From: Scatosoma sp045644545
Lineage (GTDB): Bacteria > Bacillota > Clostridia > Christensenellales > Borkfalkiaceae
Reading direction: 5' to 3'
Assembly (NCBI GenBank): GCA_045644545.1
Contig: JAZRHC010000023.1
Location: forward strand, 1-64,000
DNA length: 64,000 bases
Shown here: positions 48,806 through 58,032 of the stretch, piece after piece
Layout of the letters: every line of letters starts with the position of its first letter
How positions within the stretch are numbered: position 1 is the first letter of the stretch
Notes under the pieces: model-generated
Databases searched by the model: none
Seen by the model: only the letters and a program-made list of their open reading frames with translations
Told to the model about the DNA's origin: nothing
Made by a program: the position numbers and the translations under genes

Positions 48806-50546
48806 TCTCTTTTTTCCTTTTCTCCTCGTGCGCCGTCGGCGTTGCAAGCGCGGTTTTATAGTCCGTATACGTCACGAACCCCGCCTTTGCTTTGCTCGGC
48901 TTTTTCACGAACTTTTTCAAGCAATAATCCACGGGAATTTTATCCCCGTCCCGCCCGTCCGAATAATACGCGCAAACCTCCGCGGCGAACTTCACCACCT
49001 CGTCGGGCACTTTTCGCCCGTCCGTCGCCACGATCACGTGCGAGGAATGGTATTTTTGCGTATGCAGCCATAAATCGTTGGGCTCGGCAAGCCGTAAAAG
49101 TCGATCGTTTTGCAGGTTGTTCCGCCCCGCAAAAATGCGGAAGCCCCCGAATTCAAAGGCGCGGAAGGGAATTTCCTCTTTCTTTCGCCCGTCCTTCTTT
49201 TCGGGCGGGAGCTTTAAAAGCCCCGCGAGCGCAAGCTCCGCTTCGATCTCCTTTAAATCCTCTTCCGTTTCCGAAAGCGCGATCGAGGAAAGCACGCTAT
49301 CCAAATATTCCGCTTCTTGAAGCTCCGTTTTAAGCCTAGGCTCTAAAACCTCTTTTGCGCGTTTTTGTTTGTTATACGCCTTGAAATATTTCTGCGCGTT
49401 TTTTGCGGGCGAAAGGGTATCGTCGAGCTTGATTTTCAGCGTTTCGTCGCCCCCCGTATACCAGTTTTCCACCTCAACGCGCTTCATTCCCTTTTCCACG
49501 CGGTATAAATTCGCCGTTAAAAGCTCGCCCTTGATTCGGTTCTCTTCCGCGCCGTCCGCCTCGCGGAGCTTTTCGCGCGTTTCGCGGATATGCTTTTCGA
49601 TCTTCTTTTTCTGCGCCTTCGCCGCGCTTTCCAGCTTCCGCTTTTTGCCCTCGAAGCCTTTCTTGGTTTCCCGCGCCGTGTAGAATTCGTCCTCCGCCTT
49701 GCAAAGCGAGGGCGTCATTCTCCCGCCCTTTACGTAGAAATCAAAATAATCCACCGCCTTCCCGTTCGAATCGAACACGAGGCAGGGCGACGAGGGATAC
49801 TGCAAGCAAAAATCGCGAAGGAAGGGGGGCAGGGTTGAGATGAAATCCGTTTTAAGCGTAAATTCGTCCGTGAATATCCCCTGTTTTTCAAGGAATATTC
49901 CCACCGCTTCCCGCGCCGTACTCGGCGCAAACCCCGCGAGATTTTCAAACAAAAACTGCCCGAGCGTTTGCTTATCGCAATCTTCGCGAAGCGCGAAAAA
50001 AGCCGTAAGCCGTTCTTTCACGGCGTTTTCGTCCAAGGGCGAAGCCTTTTCCTGCGGAGCGGGGTATTCGTATTTTGCGCCCGCAAACAGCACGCGCCGT
50101 AGATCGGTTTCGAGCGTGGTGGTTTTCAGCGCGCCGAGAATAATTTCTCCTTCCGTGAGCACGATATTCGAATATTTGCCCATCAGCTCGCACCGAAGCA
50201 CGCGCTCGCACTCGGAAAAATCACTTGAACAATGGAGCGTGATTTCGATAATGCGCTCGAACTCGTGCTGGCGCACGGATAAAATTTCCGCGCCTTGCAA
50301 ATGCTTGCGAAGCAGCATACAAAAATTCGGCGCTTTCAGCGCGGGCGGTTTTTCGACCGCAGACAAACAAACGCGCGCGTTCGAAGCGTTTGCGCTCAGA
50401 ATAAGTTTCACCGTCGATTTTCCGGTGTATATAATAAAAGTAAGCTCGTCCTTATCGACCTGCGAGATCCGATTGATCTTCCCGCCGACCAAAAAGGTAT
50501 TCAACTCCCGCGCCAAGCGTCGGATATGATAAGCGTCCTGCGGCAT
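48771..50546 (-). CDS. rqcH: RqcH-type NFACT protein (ribosome quality control, Ala-tailing)
   Basis: 591 residues: NFACT-N at 1-180 (MPQDAYHIRRLARELNTFLVGGKINRISQVDK), helix-hairpin-helix and a coiled-coil middle (FEGKKRKLESAAKAQKKKIEKHI), then NFACT-R at about 460-560 (NDLWLHTQKYHSSHVIVATDGRKVPDEVV). RqcH directs C-terminal alanine tails on stalled 50S peptides. In the DR motif the aspartate is replaced by glutamate (QHEFERIIEI). The last ten residues (SFLSLRESEI) come from the repeat. Formerly annotated as fibronectin-binding protein. Confidence 0.92.
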   Translation of the reverse strand: MPQDAYHIRRLARELNTFLVGGKINRISQVDKDELTFIIYTGKSTVKLILSANASNARVCLSAVEKPPALKAPNFCMLLRKHLQGAEILSVRQHEFERIIEITLHCSSDFSECERVLRCELMGKYSNIVLTEGEIILGALKTTTLETDLRRVLFAGAKYEYPAPQEKASPLDENAVKERLTAFFALREDCDKQTLGQFLFENLAGFAPSTAREAVGIFLEKQGIFTDEFTLKTDFISTLPPFLRDFCLQYPSSPCLVFDSNGKAVDYFDFYVKGGRMTPSLCKAEDEFYTARETKKGFEGKKRKLESAAKAQKKKIEKHIRETREKLREADGAEENRIKGELLTANLYRVEKGMKRVEVENWYTGGDETLKIKLDDTLSPAKNAQKYFKAYNKQKRAKEVLEPRLKTELQEAEYLDSVLSSIALSETEEDLKEIEAELALAGLLKLPPEKKDGRKKEEIPFRAFEFGGFRIFAGRNNLQNDRLLRLAEPNDLWLHTQKYHSSHVIVATDGRKVPDEVVKFAAEVCAYYSDGRDGDKIPVDYCLKKFVKKPSKAKAGFVTYTDYKTALATPTAHEEKRKKERSFLSLRESEI

Positions 50547-50691
50547 ACGCGCCTCCTTGCGTTAGGGTCAACGCCCCTTGCCTCTTACTTTTTAGGGGGC
50601 TTTCGAAAGAATTTTTCGTCCTTTCAATAAATTATAGCGTAAATTTCAAAATTTGTAAACAAAAACGCTTTCTTTTCTTTGATAAATATGG

Positions 50692-50697
50692 TAAAAT
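50692..50697 (+). promoter_or_regulatory. Extended -10 promoter of tig-clpP-clpX
   Basis: ATGGTAAAAT, TGG before TAAAAT; the -35 is not clear. The transcript starts close to the hairpin at 50702. Confidence 0.55.
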
Positions 50698-50701
50698 GTA
50701 G

Positions 50702-50731
50702 CTTGCGGGATAAAAAATTCCCGCGCAAGCA
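50702..50731 (+). other. Hairpin at the 5' end of the tig mRNA
   Basis: GCTTGCGGGA/TCCCGCGCAAGC stem, nearly perfect, at +1 to +30 of the transcript; may protect the mRNA 5' end or attenuate. Confidence 0.55.
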
Positions 50732-50768
50732 CAAAAAACAGTAAATATTATTCAGGAGAACGAATACT

Positions 50769-52073
50769 ATGAAGTACACCACCAAAGCGGCGGAAAAAAG
50801 CGCCGTTAAAATCACCATCAAGTTCGACGGCGAAGAATGGAAGGCGGCTCTCAACAAAGCTTACCTTCAAAACAAAAACAGATTTGCCGTCAACGGCTTC
50901 CGTAAGGGCAAAGCGCCCAGAAACGTGATCGAGCACGCGTACGGCAAAGGCGTGTTCTACGAAGACGCGCTTAACTTACTCTTCAACGAGAACTACGGCG
51001 CGATTCTCGACAAGAACGCAAAGAAATTCACCGTCGTCGGCGATCCCGAGCTCTCCGTGGAAAAGCTCGAAGACGACGAAATCGTCCTCGCCGCGGTCGT
51101 ACCCGTAATGCCGGAGGTAAAAATTTCCTCTTATAAAGGTATGAAAATCCAAGAGTTCGCGTATACTGTTAAGGACGAGGAAATCCAAGCAGAGGTTACC
51201 CGCCTTCTCGAAAGAAACGCGCGCAAGGTCGCAGTCGAAGGCAGAGCGGCTGAAAACGGCGATATCGCGAATATCGACTTCGTCGGCACGGTTGACGGCG
51301 TGAAATTCGACGGCGGCGAAGCGCAGGGCTTCGACCTCACCCTCGGTAGCGGTCAGTTTATCCCCGGGTTTGAAGATCAGGTCGTGGGAATGAATATCGG
51401 CGAGGAAAAGGACGTAAACGTCACCTTCCCCGAAAACTATCAAGCGGCGGAGCTTAAAGGCAAAGACGCCGTGTTTGCGGTCAAGCTCAACTCCTTGCAG
51501 GGCAAAGAGCTTCCCGAGCTCACCGACGAATTCATTAAGGACGCTACGGGCAGCGAAACGGTCGAGGCGTACAAGGCAAAAACCAAGGAACGCCTTGAAA
51601 AGCAAGCGGAACGCAGAGCCAACGACGCGACGGAGAACAGCATTTTAGACGCGATCGCGGCGAACACGGAAGTGGAGATTCCGCAAGCAATGATCGAAAG
51701 AGAGATCGACGGACTCGTGCAAAAGTTTGAATATCAGTTGATGTATCAAGGCTTGAAGCTTCAAGAATACCTTGATTTCCTCAAAATCACGAACGCCGAT
51801 TTCAGAAAGAACTATGAAGAACAGGCTATAAAGAACGTGAAGAGCCAGCTGATTATCGGCGAGCTGATCAAAGCGGAAAATATCCAAGCGACGGAAGAAG
51901 AGGTTGACGCGAAGGTTGCAGAGCAAGCGGCGTCCGTTGAAAAATCCGTCGAGGAATATAAAAAGGGTATGGATCCCCGTCAGTTCGACTATATCCGTAG
52001 CGATATCGTGCTCACGAAGCTCTTTACCTTCCTCAAAGAAAACAACGAAATGTACGTGGAGGAATCCAAATAA
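50769..52073 (+). CDS. tig: Trigger factor
   Basis: Ribosome-bound chaperone and prolyl isomerase of 434 residues. The ribosome signature is NGFRKGKAPRNVIEHAYG in the N-terminal domain. The FKBP domain at about 150-240 reads GDIANIDFVGTVDGVKFDGG..QFIPGFEDQVVGM, and the helical C-terminal domain follows. RBS AGGAGA. Overlaps clpP by TAATG. The order tig-clpP-clpX is common. Confidence 0.97.
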   Translation: MKYTTKAAEKSAVKITIKFDGEEWKAALNKAYLQNKNRFAVNGFRKGKAPRNVIEHAYGKGVFYEDALNLLFNENYGAILDKNAKKFTVVGDPELSVEKLEDDEIVLAAVVPVMPEVKISSYKGMKIQEFAYTVKDEEIQAEVTRLLERNARKVAVEGRAAENGDIANIDFVGTVDGVKFDGGEAQGFDLTLGSGQFIPGFEDQVVGMNIGEEKDVNVTFPENYQAAELKGKDAVFAVKLNSLQGKELPELTDEFIKDATGSETVEAYKAKTKERLEKQAERRANDATENSILDAIAANTEVEIPQAMIEREIDGLVQKFEYQLMYQGLKLQEYLDFLKITNADFRKNYEEQAIKNVKSQLIIGELIKAENIQATEEEVDAKVAEQAASVEKSVEEYKKGMDPRQFDYIRSDIVLTKLFTFLKENNEMYVEESK

Positions 52074-52666
52074 TGGAAGAAAGAAACGTTCTCGTGCCCT
52101 ACGTGGTAGAACGCACCTCGACGGGCGAACGCTCGTATGATTTATACTCCCGCTTACTCGAAGATCGCATTATCTTTTTAAGCGGGGAAATCAACGACGC
52201 GGTTGCCAACACCGTCGTGGCGCAGCTCATTTACCTCGAAGGCAAAGACCCGACGAAGGATATCAATTTATATATCAATTCCCCCGGCGGGTCGGTCACG
52301 GCGGGTATGGCGATCTACGACACGATGAACTATATCAAGTGCGACGTATCGACGATCTGCATCGGGCTTGCCGCGAGTATGGGCGCGTTCCTTTTATCAA
52401 GCGGCGCGCGGGGCAAGCGCTACGCGCTTCCGAACTCGGAAATTATGATCCACCAGCCTTTGGGCGGCGCGCAAGGTCAAGCGAGCGATATTAAGATTCA
52501 AGCGGAGCATATTTTGCGCACGAAAGCGAAAATGAACCGTATTTTGTCCGAGAACACGGGCAGAGATCTTGCCACGATCGAACGCGATACCGACAGAGAT
52601 AATTATATGTCCGCGGAAGAAGCGCGTATCTACGGATTGATCGACAGGGTATTCACCAGAAGATAA
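52073..52666 (+). CDS. clpP: ATP-dependent Clp protease subunit ClpP
   Basis: 197 residues. Serine in GLAASMGAFLLSSGARG, histidine in MIHQPLGGAQGQASDI and aspartate in TGRDLATIERDTDRDNYMSAEEA make the catalytic triad. The N-terminal loop (VPYVVERTSTGERSYDLYSRLL) contacts ClpX. One-base overlap with tig's stop indicates translational coupling. Confidence 0.98.
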   Translation: MEERNVLVPYVVERTSTGERSYDLYSRLLEDRIIFLSGEINDAVANTVVAQLIYLEGKDPTKDINLYINSPGGSVTAGMAIYDTMNYIKCDVSTICIGLAASMGAFLLSSGARGKRYALPNSEIMIHQPLGGAQGQASDIKIQAEHILRTKAKMNRILSENTGRDLATIERDTDRDNYMSAEEARIYGLIDRVFTRR

Positions 52667-52751
52667 CCCCCTGCCCCCGACCAAAGCAATAAAACCAACG
52701 CGCAAAGCCCTCGCTTTGCGCGCTATATTTTCAAATAACGGAGAACAGTAA

Positions 52752-53993
52752 ATGGCAAACAACGAACAGCATTGTTCCTTTTGCGGAAAGCCCAAGGCGC
52801 AATCCAAAAGCCTGATCGCAGGGCCCGACGGCGTGTTTATCTGCGACGATTGCATAGAGATCTGCAAGTCGATGATCGACGAAATGAAGGACGCTCCCTC
52901 TCAGGATATGCAAGCGCCTTTAAAAAAGCCCGCCGAACTCAAAGAGGAACTCGATAAATATATCGTCGGTCAGGACAAAGCCAAACGCGTTTTGTCCGTC
53001 GCGGTGTATAATCATTATAAACGCATCAACGCCCTCAAAGGCGCTTCCAAAAAGGACGACGACGGCGTGGAGATTGAAAAGAGCAACGTGCTCTTATTAG
53101 GGCCTACGGGCAGCGGAAAAACCCTGCTCGCAAGAACGCTCGCGAAGATTTTGAACGTGCCGTTCGCCACCGCGGATGCGACCACGCTCACCGAAGCGGG
53201 GTACGTCGGCGAGGACGTCGAAAATATCCTGTTAAAGCTCATTCAAAACGCCGATTACGACGTGGAACGGGCGCAACGCGGCATTATCTATATCGACGAG
53301 ATCGACAAAATTTCCAGAAAGAGCGAAAATGTTTCCATCACTCGCGACGTTTCGGGCGAAGGGGTGCAGCAAGCGCTTTTGAAAATTATCGAAAGCACGG
53401 TGGCTTCCGTGCCCCCGCAGGGCGGCAGAAAACACCCCAACCAAGAATGCTTGCGCCTCGACACCACGAATATCCTCTTTATTTGCGGCGGGGCGTTCGT
53501 GGGGCTGGATAAGATCGTATCGTCGAGAAAGGACGACACCACGCTCGGCTTCGGCGGCAAGGTCAAGCTCGGCGAAAACGAAGCGGATTATTCCGTGTTA
53601 GACGACGTGAAGCCCCAAGACCTCACGAAATTCGGGCTGATTCCCGAATTCGTCGGCAGACTTCCCATCGTGGTCAACCTCGACCCGCTCGGCGAGGACG
53701 CGCTGGTGAAGATCCTCACCGAGCCCAAAAACGCGATCATTAAGCAGTATCAAAAGCTGATCGGATTCGACGGCGTGAAGCTCACGGTCGAGGACGACGC
53801 GGTGCGCGAGATCGCGCAGACGGCGATCCGTTTAAAGACGGGCGCGCGCGGACTTCGAACGATTCTGGAAGGGGTTATGACGGAGGTTATGTATAAAATC
53901 CCTTCGGAAGAGAACGTAGAAGAAGTGATCGTGACGAAAGAATGTTTAACCGACGGCAAAGCGCCGACGATCGTTTACAAGCAAACGGCATAG
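52752..53993 (+). CDS. clpX: Clp protease ATPase ClpX
   Basis: 413 residues. Zinc-binding domain CSFCGK..CDDC at 9-41. Walker A GPTGSGKT, the ATPase core GYVGEDVEN and Walker B IIYIDEIDKI are present. The ClpP-contact loop is LGFGG (IGF type) at about 275 and a sensor 2 arginine lies in GARGLRTILE. RBS GGAGAA-like. An 85-base gap from clpP contains no promoter I can see. Followed by a repeat and a strong terminator. Confidence 0.98.
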   Translation: MANNEQHCSFCGKPKAQSKSLIAGPDGVFICDDCIEICKSMIDEMKDAPSQDMQAPLKKPAELKEELDKYIVGQDKAKRVLSVAVYNHYKRINALKGASKKDDDGVEIEKSNVLLLGPTGSGKTLLARTLAKILNVPFATADATTLTEAGYVGEDVENILLKLIQNADYDVERAQRGIIYIDEIDKISRKSENVSITRDVSGEGVQQALLKIIESTVASVPPQGGRKHPNQECLRLDTTNILFICGGAFVGLDKIVSSRKDDTTLGFGGKVKLGENEADYSVLDDVKPQDLTKFGLIPEFVGRLPIVVNLDPLGEDALVKILTEPKNAIIKQYQKLIGFDGVKLTVEDDAVREIAQTAIRLKTGARGLRTILEGVMTEVMYKIPSEENVEEVIVTKECLTDGKAPTIVYKQTA

Positions 53994-54002
53994 CGGAAAA
54001 TA

Positions 54003-54087
54003 CAATGCGGAATGCAGAGTGCTGAATGCAAAGTGGCGGTAGAATTTTTACAATCATTCTGCACTTAGCATTATGCATTATGCATTA
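54003..54087. repeat. ATGC-rich palindromic repeat, copy 3
   Basis: AATGCGGAATGCAGAGTGCT left arm, centre GTGGCGGTAGAATTTTTACA, right arm TGCACTTAGCATTATGCATT. It is within about 15% of copy 2 and lies between clpX and its terminator. Confidence 0.9.
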
Positions 54088-54124
54088 AAAAACGAAGCGA
54101 CTTAATCAAGTCGCTTCGTTTTTT
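54087..54124. terminator. Two-way terminator between clpX and the DUF1292 gene
   Basis: AAAAAACGAAGCGACTT/AAGTCGCTTCGTTTTTT, 17-bp perfect stem with 4-base loop. Confidence 0.95.
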
Positions 54125-54149
54125 ATCTTGAAAGGATTGCCTTTTTTTC

Positions 54150-54701
54150 TTAGAGCTTGTTATATTTATTAAGTACTGCGTCTACGGTATAATCGCTCGT
54201 TTCGATATTGTAGTGATCGTCGCCGTGGGAATCCCTCGTTACGTGGAATACCAAAACTTCGTTTTCCTTCATTCCCGCAGGACGGTTTACAGGCTGTAAA
54301 ATCGCATAGAATTTGCCCGCGTATACCACCGCGCCGTATTCTTTAAACACGACTTCCTTGCCGTTTTGTCCGTAAAGCGTAAGTCTGCCCGTACCGTCGA
54401 ACTTCACGCCGTCGCCAAGGCCTCTGCTGATAGCGCTCGACGTTGCGCTGTTGCCCTTGATTTTACCGCCCAATTTTTTGGAAAAGTTCTTCACGGATTT
54501 ACCGATACGTCTTGCGCCTTCGCCTGCCGCGCTCAAAATCTTCAAAACGAGCCCGAGCGCGCCCAACGCAACCGCCGCAACCGCAATCAAAACGCCCGCG
54601 ATCATAATCCCTTGCACGTCGTTAAAAATACCCGCAACGACGAACGCAACCACGCCCACGATAATTAGTTTGAGCCAATGTTCCTTTAACTTATCTACCA
54701 T
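54150..54701 (-). CDS. Two-helix membrane protein with C-terminal DUF1292 domain
   Basis: 183 residues: two hydrophobic helices at 10-29 and 31-55 (LKLIIVGVVAFVVAGIF, IMIAGVLIAVAAVALGALGLVL), a basic linker (GARRIGKSVKNFSKKLGGKIKG) and, from 113, a DUF1292-like domain. In that domain AVVYAGKFYAILQP, ENEVLVFHV and DYTVDAVLNKYNKL follow the YrzB pattern. DUF1292 is usually a soluble protein of about 90 residues; the fusion to membrane helices is uncommon in my experience. Function unknown. The promoter is a TTGACA-18-TATAAT. Confidence 0.8.
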   Translation of the reverse strand: MVDKLKEHWLKLIIVGVVAFVVAGIFNDVQGIMIAGVLIAVAAVALGALGLVLKILSAAGEGARRIGKSVKNFSKKLGGKIKGNSATSSAISRGLGDGVKFDGTGRLTLYGQNGKEVVFKEYGAVVYAGKFYAILQPVNRPAGMKENEVLVFHVTRDSHGDDHYNIETSDYTVDAVLNKYNKL

Positions 54702-54747
54702 AAATTTGTCCTCCCGCGCTTACAGCGCAAAAATATTTATTATATTT

Positions 54748-54777
54748 ATTATACTATAAGCGCGCAAAAGATGTCAA
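54748..54777 (-). promoter_or_regulatory. Promoter of the DUF1292 gene
   Basis: Minus strand: TTGACA, 18 bases, TATAAT. The -35 overlaps the engB stop codon. Confidence 0.8.
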
Positions 54778-55445
54778 GCTTTTTCACATAAATTATTTTC
54801 GTTTTCGTCGTTTTCTTCGTTTCCCTCGGAAAATTCTCCAAGCCGCACACGTTCGGCGGTCTCTAAAATTTCGCCGAGCTTTTGGAGTATTTTTTCCTTT
54901 CCGAAGCCCGTTTCGCTGCTCGTCGCGATCAGGTTTCCTTCCCCTAAATACGTCTTGGCGGCAATCGTTTTAATCTGCTCTTTAAGCTTCATTTTCGAAA
55001 GCTTGTCGGCTTTGGTCAACACGAGGGTAAAGGGCAGGATATGATAATGCAAAAATTCGAGCATCTGCCCGTCGTCCTCGGTGGGGTTATGCCTTGAATC
55101 CGCGAGCATAAACACGTGCGCGATCTTCTCTTTATCCTTGAAAAAATCGTCGAGCGTTTTCGCCCATTTCTGTTTTTCGGCTTTGGAAACCCGCGCAAAC
55201 CCATACCCGGGGAGATCCGCAAGGATAAATTCCCCGAAATCGAAATAATTCACGAGCCGCGTTCTCCCCGGCTCGCTACTCGTTTTCGCGAGCTTTTTAC
55301 GGTTCGCGAGCATATTGATAAACGAGCTTTTTCCGACGTTGGATTTTCCGCACACGGCGATCATCGGTTTGTCGGGCGAGATAAACTGCTTCGCCGTCGC
55401 CGCGCTGGTGATAAACGTCGCGTTTTTGATTACGACCTCTTTCAT
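54774..55445 (-). CDS. engB: Ribosome biogenesis GTPase EngB (YsxC/YihA)
   Basis: 223 residues. G1 CGKSNVGKSSFIN, G3 DLPGYGFARVS, G4 LTKADKL and G5 ATSSETG. EngB/YsxC acts in 50S assembly and is essential in B. subtilis. The acidic tail (NEENDENENNLCEKA) is longer than usual. It follows lon by 16 bases, the same lonA-ysxC order as B. subtilis. Confidence 0.96.
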   Translation of the reverse strand: MKEVVIKNATFITSAATAKQFISPDKPMIAVCGKSNVGKSSFINMLANRKKLAKTSSEPGRTRLVNYFDFGEFILADLPGYGFARVSKAEKQKWAKTLDDFFKDKEKIAHVFMLADSRHNPTEDDGQMLEFLHYHILPFTLVLTKADKLSKMKLKEQIKTIAAKTYLGEGNLIATSSETGFGKEKILQKLGEILETAERVRLGEFSEGNEENDENENNLCEKA

Positions 55446-55461
55446 TATCTCTCTCCTTATC

Positions 55462-57882
55462 TCAACACCGCACGCCGTCGTGCGAGCCCACCTCGGAAAG
55501 GGGAAGCACGGGCGGTTTTTTGGGCGTTCTACGCGAAGATTTGCCCCCGTCTGCGGGCTGTTCCGCTTCTCGAAGCGCCAAACGGAACACTTCTTCCACG
55601 TCCGTTACGGGCACGAACGAAATGTCCTTTCTCACCGTTTCGGGGATCTCCTCGATATCCTTTTTGTTTTCCGCGGGCATAATCACCGTTTTGATCCCGA
55701 TTCGCCTCGCCGCGAGGGCTTTTTCCTTTAACCCGCCGATCGCCAGCACCTTTCCGCGCAAGGTGATTTCGCCCGTCATCGCGATATCTTTGCGCGCCTT
55801 TCTGCCCGTGAAAGCCGACAAAATCGCCGTCGCCATCGTCACGCCCGCGCTCGGCCCGTCCTTCGGGGTCGCGCCTTCGGGCACGTGGATATGCAAATCG
55901 TTTTCTTCAAACGCCTGCTTGTCGATTGCGTATTCTTCTGCGTGCGCGCGGATATACGTGAGCGCGGCTTGCGCGGATTCTTTCATCACCTCGCCGAGCT
56001 TGCCCGTAAGTTTCAATTCGCCTTTCCCCGGCACTAAGCAAGCTTCCACCGTCAAGGTCGTGCCGCCGACCGCCGTCCACGCAAGCCCCGTGACCGCGCC
56101 GACCTCTTCTTCCTTTCTCACCTCGTCGCCCGTAAAGCGGGGCGCGCCGAGAATTTCCAGCACCCGTTTTCTATCTAATTTTTCAAACGGCTTGTCCTTT
56201 TCGTCCGCGTGCAACACGGCGATTTTACGAATCACCGTCCCGAGCGTGCGCTCTAACGTTCTCACCCCTGCCTCGCGGGTATACCCCTCGATCACCGCGC
56301 GGAGTCCGTCCGCGGTGAACTTGGCTTGCCCGTCCGTAAGCCCGTTGGCTTTGAGCTGTTTGGGAACGAGGTATCGCTTGGCGATCTCCGTCTTTTCTTC
56401 GAGCGTGTAGCCCGAAACTTCAATGATCTCCATACGGTCGCGCAAGGGGGCAGGTATGGTTTCAAGGCTGTTTGCCGTGGTCACGAACAGCACCTTGCTC
56501 AAATCGTACGGCACTTCCAAATACCGATCGCGGAAGGAGTCGTTCTGTTCGGGATCGAGCACTTCCAAAAGCGCCGACGCGGGGTCGCCGCGCATATCCG
56601 ACGAGATCTTGTCGATCTCGTCCAAAAGGAACACGGGATTCACCGTGCCCGCGTTTTTCATAGCGTAGATCACCCGCCCCGGCATCGCGCCGATATAGGT
56701 GCGGCGGTGTCCGCGGATCTCCGCTTCGTCCTTCACGCCGCCCAGGCTCATACGCACGAATTTCCGATTCAACGCGCGCGCAATCGAGCGCGCGATACTC
56801 GTTTTCCCCACCCCCGGGGGTCCAACGAAGCACAAAACGGGCGCTTTCATTTCCCCCGTGAGCTTTAACACGGCGAGGTATTCGGTGATGCGTTCTTTGA
56901 TTTTATCCAGCCCGTAGTGATCGGCTTCGAGGATTTTTACGCAATCGGAAAGCTTTTGAGTGTCCTCGGTTTTTTCCGTCCACGCAAGCTCCAAAATCTG
57001 ATCGAGATAGCCCGTGATCACGGTATACTCGGGCGAAGTGGAATTCATTTTCGAAAGCCTATCGATTTCCTTTAAGCATTTTTTCTCGACCTGTTCGGGC
57101 AATCCTTTCGCCTTGATCTTTTCGCGGTATTCGTCCTCTTCCTTGCCGTCGTCGCCGAGCTCGGAATGAATAGCTTTGAGTTGTTCGCGCAGGAAATACT
57201 CCTTTTGCGATTTATCGATATTTTTTCTGACGGTCGTTGCGATTTTCTTTTCGATCTTGGAGATTTCCAGCTCGTCGTTCAAGCACCTTTCGAATTGCTT
57301 CAACCTCTCGATCGTTTTGCGCTCTTCCAAAACCGCCTGTTTGATATCCATTCTCACGCGCATAGCCGCCAAAACGCAATCGATATACTCGTCCGCGTCC
57401 TGACAGTTTTCGTACTTTGCATAGGTTTCCTTCGCGATCTTCCCGTCGGCGAGCAACACGTCCTTGACGAGCGCTTTTGCCGCGCGAAGATACGCTTCTT
57501 CCATCACCTCGTCGCCGTGCACGGGGGCAAGCTCGTCGCAAACGGCGTAGAAACACCCGTCCTCAACCGAAACCGTCCGAGCTTTTGCTCGATACAAACC
57601 CTCTGCGCTTACGCGCAAGACCCCACCGGGGAGCTGCGCGATCTGTTTAATCTTTGCCACGCACCCGACCGAATATAAATCAGACGGCACGATTTCGTCC
57701 TTTTCCGTGATCCTTTGCGTGCAGATAAAGAGCAATCTGTCTGCCGAAGCGGAAGCGCGTTCAACGGCTTTCAAGGTCATTTGCCTGCCGACCTCAAAGG
57801 AGATAGTAACGCGCGGAAACGCGACCTTACCCCGAAGGGGTACGGTCGGCAAAATATTCGTTCTTAAAATTTCTTTTTCCAT
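55462..57882 (-). CDS. lon: ATP-dependent protease Lon (LonA)
   Basis: 806 residues from ATG 57882; an ATG at 57894 is equally possible, and neither has a strong ribosome site. LON domain at 5-205 (TNILPTVPLRGKVAFPRVTISFE), AAA+ with Walker A CFVGPPGVGKTS, Walker B VFLLDEIDKI, and the S16 domain with the serine-lysine dyad (HVPEGATPKDGPSAGVTM and IGGLKEKALAARRIG). C-terminal tail PADGGKSSRRTPKKPP is unusual in length. No heat-shock CIRCE element upstream was seen. Confidence 0.96.
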   Translation of the reverse strand: MEKEILRTNILPTVPLRGKVAFPRVTISFEVGRQMTLKAVERASASADRLLFICTQRITEKDEIVPSDLYSVGCVAKIKQIAQLPGGVLRVSAEGLYRAKARTVSVEDGCFYAVCDELAPVHGDEVMEEAYLRAAKALVKDVLLADGKIAKETYAKYENCQDADEYIDCVLAAMRVRMDIKQAVLEERKTIERLKQFERCLNDELEISKIEKKIATTVRKNIDKSQKEYFLREQLKAIHSELGDDGKEEDEYREKIKAKGLPEQVEKKCLKEIDRLSKMNSTSPEYTVITGYLDQILELAWTEKTEDTQKLSDCVKILEADHYGLDKIKERITEYLAVLKLTGEMKAPVLCFVGPPGVGKTSIARSIARALNRKFVRMSLGGVKDEAEIRGHRRTYIGAMPGRVIYAMKNAGTVNPVFLLDEIDKISSDMRGDPASALLEVLDPEQNDSFRDRYLEVPYDLSKVLFVTTANSLETIPAPLRDRMEIIEVSGYTLEEKTEIAKRYLVPKQLKANGLTDGQAKFTADGLRAVIEGYTREAGVRTLERTLGTVIRKIAVLHADEKDKPFEKLDRKRVLEILGAPRFTGDEVRKEEEVGAVTGLAWTAVGGTTLTVEACLVPGKGELKLTGKLGEVMKESAQAALTYIRAHAEEYAIDKQAFEENDLHIHVPEGATPKDGPSAGVTMATAILSAFTGRKARKDIAMTGEITLRGKVLAIGGLKEKALAARRIGIKTVIMPAENKKDIEEIPETVRKDISFVPVTDVEEVFRLALREAEQPADGGKSSRRTPKKPPVLPLSEVGSHDGVRC

Positions 57883-58000
57883 AACTTTTTCCATATATTT
57901 ATTATTACCCAAAACCCGTCCGTTTCAAACAAGGGAAACGGGGGAGAGCGGTAACAATTTATAGCTTTACTTGCTCTTTCCTTCCCCGCCGTCGATACTG

Positions 58001-58028
58001 AAAAACCTGTCCGTTTGGACAGGTTTTT
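58001..58028. terminator. Terminator of the tyrosine kinase genes
   Basis: AAAAACCTGTCC/GGACAGGTTTTT, 12-bp perfect stem, 4-base loop; two-way. Confidence 0.92.
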
Positions 58029-58032
58029 ATCC

